Positions 12,246 through 15,780 of a stretch of 15,780 bases of DNA are shown piece after piece (the stretch's first letter is position 1; each line of letters opens with the position of its first letter). Made by a program: the position numbers and the translations under genes. The notes under the pieces are model-generated. The model was not told the DNA's origin. It saw only the letters and a program-made list of their open reading frames with translations, and made no database searches. Source of the stretch: an uncultured Brevibacterium sp. (lineage in GTDB: Bacteria; Actinomycetota; Actinomycetes; Actinomycetales; Brevibacteriaceae); the NCBI GenBank assembly GCA_902489215.1, contig CABTZE010000033.1, positions 1-15,780 of the forward strand, written 5' to 3'.

Positions 12246-14440
12246 CAGCGGTCGCCCTCTGTGCCGTGCGGAGGCTGCTGCTCAGGGTTTTCCGGGTATC
12301 CGGGGTTCTGGTAGCCAGGGTTCTGCTGGTCCGGGTGGCTGGGGCTCTGGTAGCCCGGCTGGCCATACGGGTCCTGCTGAGGGTGCTGCGCTGATTCTTC
12401 TCCGGAGCCCTGTTCGCCGGAGCCCTGTTCGGCCTCTTCCTGCTGACGGCGCTCTTCTGCGCGGCGAGTCACGGCATCGCGCCAGTCGCCGGCGTTTTCG
12501 CGGCGTTCGGGCGGTGTGATGGGCGGAATGTCAGAAACCGGGCGGTCTGCGCTGGTCAGCCAGATTTCGCGCTTCGGTGCTTTCTGCACATCGGCGAAGA
12601 TGCGCTTGAGGTCAGCTTCGTCGAGGGTTTCGCGTTCCAGCAGTTCGTAGGCCAGCTGGTCGAGGATCGCGCGGTTGGTGTTGAGCGCCCAGTAGGCGTC
12701 GGCGTGGGCCGTGTCAATGAGCGTGCGCACTTCTTCGTCAATGATGAGCTTGGTGGCCTCTGCTGTGCCGACCTCGCCCGTGCCTCCGCGGCCGGCAAAC
12801 GGGTCGCCGCCTTCGTCGCCGAGCTTGACCATGCCGATCTTTTCGCTCATGCCGTACTGGGTGACCATTTTGCGGGCCGTGCCGGTGGCCTTCTCGATGT
12901 CGTTCGACGCACCCGTCGAAGGATCGTGGAACACGATTTCCTCGGCGGCACGACCGCCGATGGCGTAGGCCAGCTGGTCCAGAAGCTCATTGCGGGTGAC
13001 CGAGTATTTGTCCTCGGTCGGCATGACCATGGTGTAGCCGAGAGCCTTGCCGCGCGGCAGAATGGTGATTTTCGTGACCGGGTCGGTGTGGTTCATGGCC
13101 GCAGCGACAAGAGCGTGCCCGCCTTCGTGGTAGGCGGTGACCATCCGCTCCTTTTCGTTCATCAGACGGGTGCGCTTCTGCGGACCGGCGATGACACGGT
13201 CAATGGCCTCGTCCATGATCGTGTTGTCGATGACGGTCTGGTTTGAACGTGCTGTGAGCAGTGCGGCTTCGTTCATGACGTTTGCGAGGTCAGCACCGGA
13301 GAACCCGGGCGTGCGCTTGGCGACTGCACCCAGATCGACTTCCTCGGCAAGGGGCTTGCCCTTCGCGTGAACATTGAGAATGTGCTCGCGGCCCTTCATG
13401 TCGGGAACTTCGACGGCAATCTGCCTATCGAAGCGGCCGGGACGCAGCAGCGCGGGGTCAAGCACGTCGGGGCGGTTGGTGGCCGCCATGAGGATGATGT
13501 TCTTCGTGGGGTCGAAGCCGTCCATTTCGACCAGCAGCTGGTTGAGCGTCTGTTCGCGTTCATCATTTCCGCCGCCCATACCGGCGCCGCGCTGACGGCC
13601 GACCGCGTCGATTTCGTCGATGAAGATGATGCACGGCGAATTGTCCTTCGCCTGCTCGAAGAGGTCCCGCACACGGCTGGCGCCAACACCGACGTACATT
13701 TCGACGAAGTCCGAACCGGACATCGAGAAGAACGGCACCCCCGCCTCGCCGGCGACGGCACGAGCAAGCAGGGTCTTACCGGTACCGGGTGAACCGTACA
13801 GGAGAACACCCTTGGGGATCTTCGCCCCCACATCGGTGAACTTCTTCGGCTCGGACAGGAACTCCTTGATCTCTTCGAGTTCCTCGAGCGCTTCGTCGAC
13901 ACCGGCGACATCGGCGAAGGTGACGTCAGGTTCTTCCTTCTGGATCATCTTCGCCTTGGACTTGCCGAAGTTCATGATTCCGCCCGCGCCGGCAGACATG
14001 CGCGACAGCAGGAACCAGAACACGAGTCCGATCAGCAGGAACGGAACGAGGTTCAGCAGCAGGGACGTCAGGAACGACCGCTTGGGAACCTCGTCCGTGA
14101 AGCCCTTGGAAACATCAGCGGAGTCAACGGCCTTGATCACCTGTTCGCCGCGGGGCTCAACGTAGAAGAACTGCACCCGCTTGCCGTATTCGCGGTCGCC
14201 GACCTTGAAGTCGTCCTTCAGCACCATGTCGACGCGCTGATCGCCGTCGACGACCTTGACCTGTTCGACCTTTTTGTCTTTGAGAAGCTGCAGACCCTGG
14301 TTGGTGTCAATGCGCTTGAAACCGCCCCCGGCCAGGAGCGAAGCTCCGATCGACACGATGATGAGGGCAAGAACAACCCAAACAAATGGGCCACGGGCCC
14401 ACTTCTTGACAGCGGGCGTGTTCACTTTCTTATCTGCCAT
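12245..14440 (-). CDS. ftsH: ATP-dependent membrane zinc metalloprotease FtsH
   Basis: The 731-residue FtsH degrades membrane and cytoplasmic proteins as a membrane-anchored hexamer. Membrane segments lie at about 18-38 and 124-146, enclosing the FtsH extracellular domain. The AAA module has Walker A GSPGTGKT (216-223), the pore loop MYVG (248-251), Walker B IIFIDEID (271-278) and the second region of homology TNRPDVLDPALLRPGRFDRQ (321-340). The protease zinc site is HEGGH (438-442) with D514 in GASNDIEKATG as third ligand. The core ends near residue 635. A tail of about 95 residues follows, rich in Glu, Gln, Pro, Gly and Tyr and coded by short tandem DNA repeats. The start is ATG 14438-14440, 48 nt after hpt, with only a weak purine-rich site. 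It heads the folate genes, as in other actinobacteria. Confidence 0.97.
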   Translation of the reverse strand: MADKKVNTPAVKKWARGPFVWVVLALIIVSIGASLLAGGGFKRIDTNQGLQLLKDKKVEQVKVVDGDQRVDMVLKDDFKVGDREYGKRVQFFYVEPRGEQVIKAVDSADVSKGFTDEVPKRSFLTSLLLNLVPFLLIGLVFWFLLSRMSAGAGGIMNFGKSKAKMIQKEEPDVTFADVAGVDEALEELEEIKEFLSEPKKFTDVGAKIPKGVLLYGSPGTGKTLLARAVAGEAGVPFFSMSGSDFVEMYVGVGASRVRDLFEQAKDNSPCIIFIDEIDAVGRQRGAGMGGGNDEREQTLNQLLVEMDGFDPTKNIILMAATNRPDVLDPALLRPGRFDRQIAVEVPDMKGREHILNVHAKGKPLAEEVDLGAVAKRTPGFSGADLANVMNEAALLTARSNQTVIDNTIMDEAIDRVIAGPQKRTRLMNEKERMVTAYHEGGHALVAAAMNHTDPVTKITILPRGKALGYTMVMPTEDKYSVTRNELLDQLAYAIGGRAAEEIVFHDPSTGASNDIEKATGTARKMVTQYGMSEKIGMVKLGDEGGDPFAGRGGTGEVGTAEATKLIIDEEVRTLIDTAHADAYWALNTNRAILDQLAYELLERETLDEADLKRIFADVQKAPKREIWLTSADRPVSDIPPITPPERRENAGDWRDAVTRRAEERRQQEEAEQGSGEQGSGEESAQHPQQDPYGQPGYQSPSHPDQQNPGYQNPGYPENPEQQPPHGTEGDR
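12300..12329 (-). repeat. Imperfect 15-bp tandem repeat in the ftsH 3' end
   Basis: Two adjacent 15-nt units (12300-12314 and 12315-12329) share most bases, centred on GGGTTCTG on the plus strand. They code for the repeated residues QNPGY in the FtsH tail. The unit length keeps the frame, so copy number could vary without harm. Confidence 0.6.
12402..12431 (-). repeat. Perfect 15-bp tandem duplication in the ftsH 3' end
   Basis: The 15-mer CCGGAGCCCTGTTCG occurs twice back to back (12402-12416 and 12417-12431, plus strand). It codes for the duplicated GSGEQ in the acidic part of the FtsH tail. It looks like a recent slippage event in a low-complexity region. Confidence 0.85.
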
Positions 14441-14488
14441 TGGCTCTTCTCTGTGCGGTTCCGGTCGCGGGTGGGCGGGTGGTTCGGG

Positions 14489-15040
14489 TCAGCTGTAGAC
14501 GTGCGGCGCCAGGGTGGCGACGAACGGCAGGTTGCGGTACTTCTCCGCGTAGTCGAGGCCGTAGCCGATCACGAATTCGTTCGGCACATCGAAGCCGGTG
14601 TAGCGGACGTCGATGTCGACTTTGATGGCTTCGGGCTTGCGCAGCATGGTGCAGATTTCCACGCTGGCAGCACCGCGGGACTTGAGGTTCGACAGCAGCC
14701 ACGACAGGGTCAGACCAGAGTCGATGATGTCTTCGACGATGAGCACGTGGCGGCCCGAAAGGTCGGTGTCGAGGTCCTTGAGGATGCGCACAACGCCGGA
14801 GGACTTGGTGCCGGAACCGTAGGAGGACACTGCCATCCAGTCCATCGTGACGTGTGAGTGCAGTGCGCGCGCAAGGTCGGCCATGACCATGACAGCGCCC
14901 TTGAGGACACCGACGATCAGTAGGTCTTTGCCTTCGTAGTCGCGGTCGATTTCAGCAGCCATTTCCCGCAGGCGGGTGTTGATCTGCTCTTCCGTTACGA
15001 GGATCTTCTCGATGTCAGATCCGAGGTCGTTCTGGTCCAC
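14489..15040 (-). CDS. hpt: Hypoxanthine phosphoribosyltransferase
   Basis: This cytoplasmic purine-salvage enzyme makes IMP (and usually GMP) from hypoxanthine or guanine and PRPP. The 183-residue length is normal. The signatures are the LKGA loop (46-49), the mobile loop around SSYGSGTKSSG (72-82), the PRPP-binding VLIVEDIIDSGLTL (99-112) and the C-terminal GLDYAEKYRNLPFV (161-174), which contacts base and metal. The start is GTG 15038-15040, supported by AAAGGA 6 nt upstream; longer frames into tilS are rejected. It follows tilS after 37 nt and precedes ftsH by 48 nt, the classic tilS-hpt-ftsH order. Confidence 0.96.
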   Translation of the reverse strand: MDQNDLGSDIEKILVTEEQINTRLREMAAEIDRDYEGKDLLIVGVLKGAVMVMADLARALHSHVTMDWMAVSSYGSGTKSSGVVRILKDLDTDLSGRHVLIVEDIIDSGLTLSWLLSNLKSRGAASVEICTMLRKPEAIKVDIDVRYTGFDVPNEFVIGYGLDYAEKYRNLPFVATLAPHVYS

Positions 15041-15077
15041 TCGGTGTCCTTTCTGCTCGCGCCAGCCGAGACGCCCA

Positions 15078-15780
15078 TCAGCATACCCGCTGGCCCTCCG
15101 TCTGGTGTGGGAAACCTTTGTCACTTCTGTGCTTCTGACGGTCACCGGGCACGAGGCGGAGGTTGCCTTGGTCGGTCCGCTCAAGACTCATGCCGCCCGG
15201 CATGGACAGAGGCTGTGGACCACCGCCCAGAGCTCGCCACGCGCCGAGGATGTGTTCTGCACTGAGCTGATCCGGTGTGCGCAGCTGCTGATGAAGCCAC
15301 TTCTGAATGACGCGAGTGCCCAGTGCAGGCGGCAGCTGTGCCGTCTGCGCGTTCAGCTGATCGTCTTCTATGAGGCTTTCTGCCATGCGGGCCGCCCGCC
15401 GGTCGAGGTAGTCAGCATCGAAGGCGGCAAGCTCTGCCGTGCGGGCCAGGTTGCCCTTCACGCCCTCTCCCAGATGGTCAGTCAGCGCTGGCAGCACTCG
15501 CTGTCTGACGTTGACGCGGGTGTAATCGGGGTCGCGGTTCATGGGGTCGTGCCACACGGGGATGCGCTGTGCGTAGGCCGAGGCCACAGTCTGCCTGCGC
15601 TCAATGCCCAGCAGGGGCCGCCACACGGTTCCGGTACGCGGGCGCATACCGGCAAGTGCGCGACTGCCCGAACCGCGCAGCAAGCCCAGCAGAACAGTTT
15701 CTGCTTGGTCGTCGCGGGTGTGGCCGGTGAGAACGGCTTTTTCTCTTACCGCGAGGCGCGCCCCCCCCAACGCCCCCCCG
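15078..15780 (-). CDS. tilS: tRNA(Ile)-lysidine synthase (C-terminal part, cut by window edge)
   Basis: This enzyme modifies C34 of the tRNA-Ile that reads AUA codons, using ATP and lysine. About 234 residues are present; the start, including the SGGxDS ATP loop, lies beyond the right edge. Visible parts are the second ATPase signature GHTRDDQAETVLLGLLRGSG (complement of about 15663-15722), then RPLLGIERRQT, the NRDPDYTRVNVRQRVLPAL segment typical of the family, and a helical substrate-binding domain to the stop at 15078. There is no extra C-terminal tRNA-binding domain, as is usual for actinobacterial TilS. The first ten or so visible residues come from G/C homopolymer runs at the edge and may be unreliable. 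It lies 37 nt upstream of hpt. Confidence 0.93.
   Translation of the reverse strand, partial: GGALGGARLAVREKAVLTGHTRDDQAETVLLGLLRGSGSRALAGMRPRTGTVWRPLLGIERRQTVASAYAQRIPVWHDPMNRDPDYTRVNVRQRVLPALTDHLGEGVKGNLARTAELAAFDADYLDRRAARMAESLIEDDQLNAQTAQLPPALGTRVIQKWLHQQLRTPDQLSAEHILGAWRALGGGPQPLSMPGGMSLERTDQGNLRLVPGDRQKHRSDKGFPHQTEGQRVC

Noticed and set aside
14441..14488. C-rich spacer between hpt and ftsH as a possible promoter or RNA element
   Set aside because: No -10/-35 pair or stable hairpin could be recognised in the 48 nt; it is probably an intra-operon spacer.
15041..15184. Upstream extension of hpt by 48 residues
   Set aside because: It overlaps the 3' end of tilS and adds a sequence unlike any HPRT N-terminus. 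GTG at 15040 has a good ribosome-binding site.

Overview
The window is a compact, GC-rich stretch of chromosome in which every gene I can support is read from the minus strand, so it is easiest to follow from high to low coordinates. Gene content, gene order and frequent GTG starts point to an actinobacterium. The fused folB-folK gene and the overall style would fit Micrococcales, but the genus cannot be fixed from sequence alone. The backbone is the familiar actinobacterial block tilS - hpt - ftsH - folE - folP - folB/folK - DUF3180 - PH-domain proteins - DUF2520 protein, with lysS at the far end. The same order is known in Mycobacterium tuberculosis, from ftsH (Rv3610c) to lysS (Rv3598c).

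Region 1 (about 7,100-15,780) begins with the 3' part of tilS, which is cut by the window edge. It continues with hypoxanthine phosphoribosyltransferase, the membrane protease FtsH, and the folate enzymes GTP cyclohydrolase I, dihydropteroate synthase and a fused aldolase/pyrophosphokinase. DUF3180 and two membrane PH-domain proteins follow. From ftsH to the large PH-domain gene, neighbouring genes touch, overlap by a few bases or lie 1 nt apart, so they are very probably co-transcribed. Region 2 (6,239-7,123) is the DUF2520 Rossmann-fold protein, which in many actinobacteria precedes panC.

Region 3 (527-6,059) is a self-contained cassette: a secreted glycerophosphodiester phosphodiesterase, a lipoprotein solute-binding protein, two permeases, an ATPase and a cytoplasmic metallo-beta-lactamase-fold hydrolase. 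It lies where panC, panD and related genes lie in other actinobacteria. Its 179-bp upstream region holds three in-phase 11-nt repeats resembling a PHO box, plus a perfect 14-bp palindrome. I read it as a candidate phosphate-regulated system that cleaves phosphodiesters outside the cell and imports an organophosphate product; this is an inference, since the transported substrate cannot be read from sequence. Region 4 (2-448) is the N-terminal third of lysyl-tRNA synthetase, apparently with its own promoter and possibly a leaderless transcript.

No tRNA or rRNA genes, insertion sequences, CRISPR arrays or prophage genes were seen. There is no gene-free stretch longer than 300 bases; the largest gap is the 179 bp before the phosphodiesterase gene.
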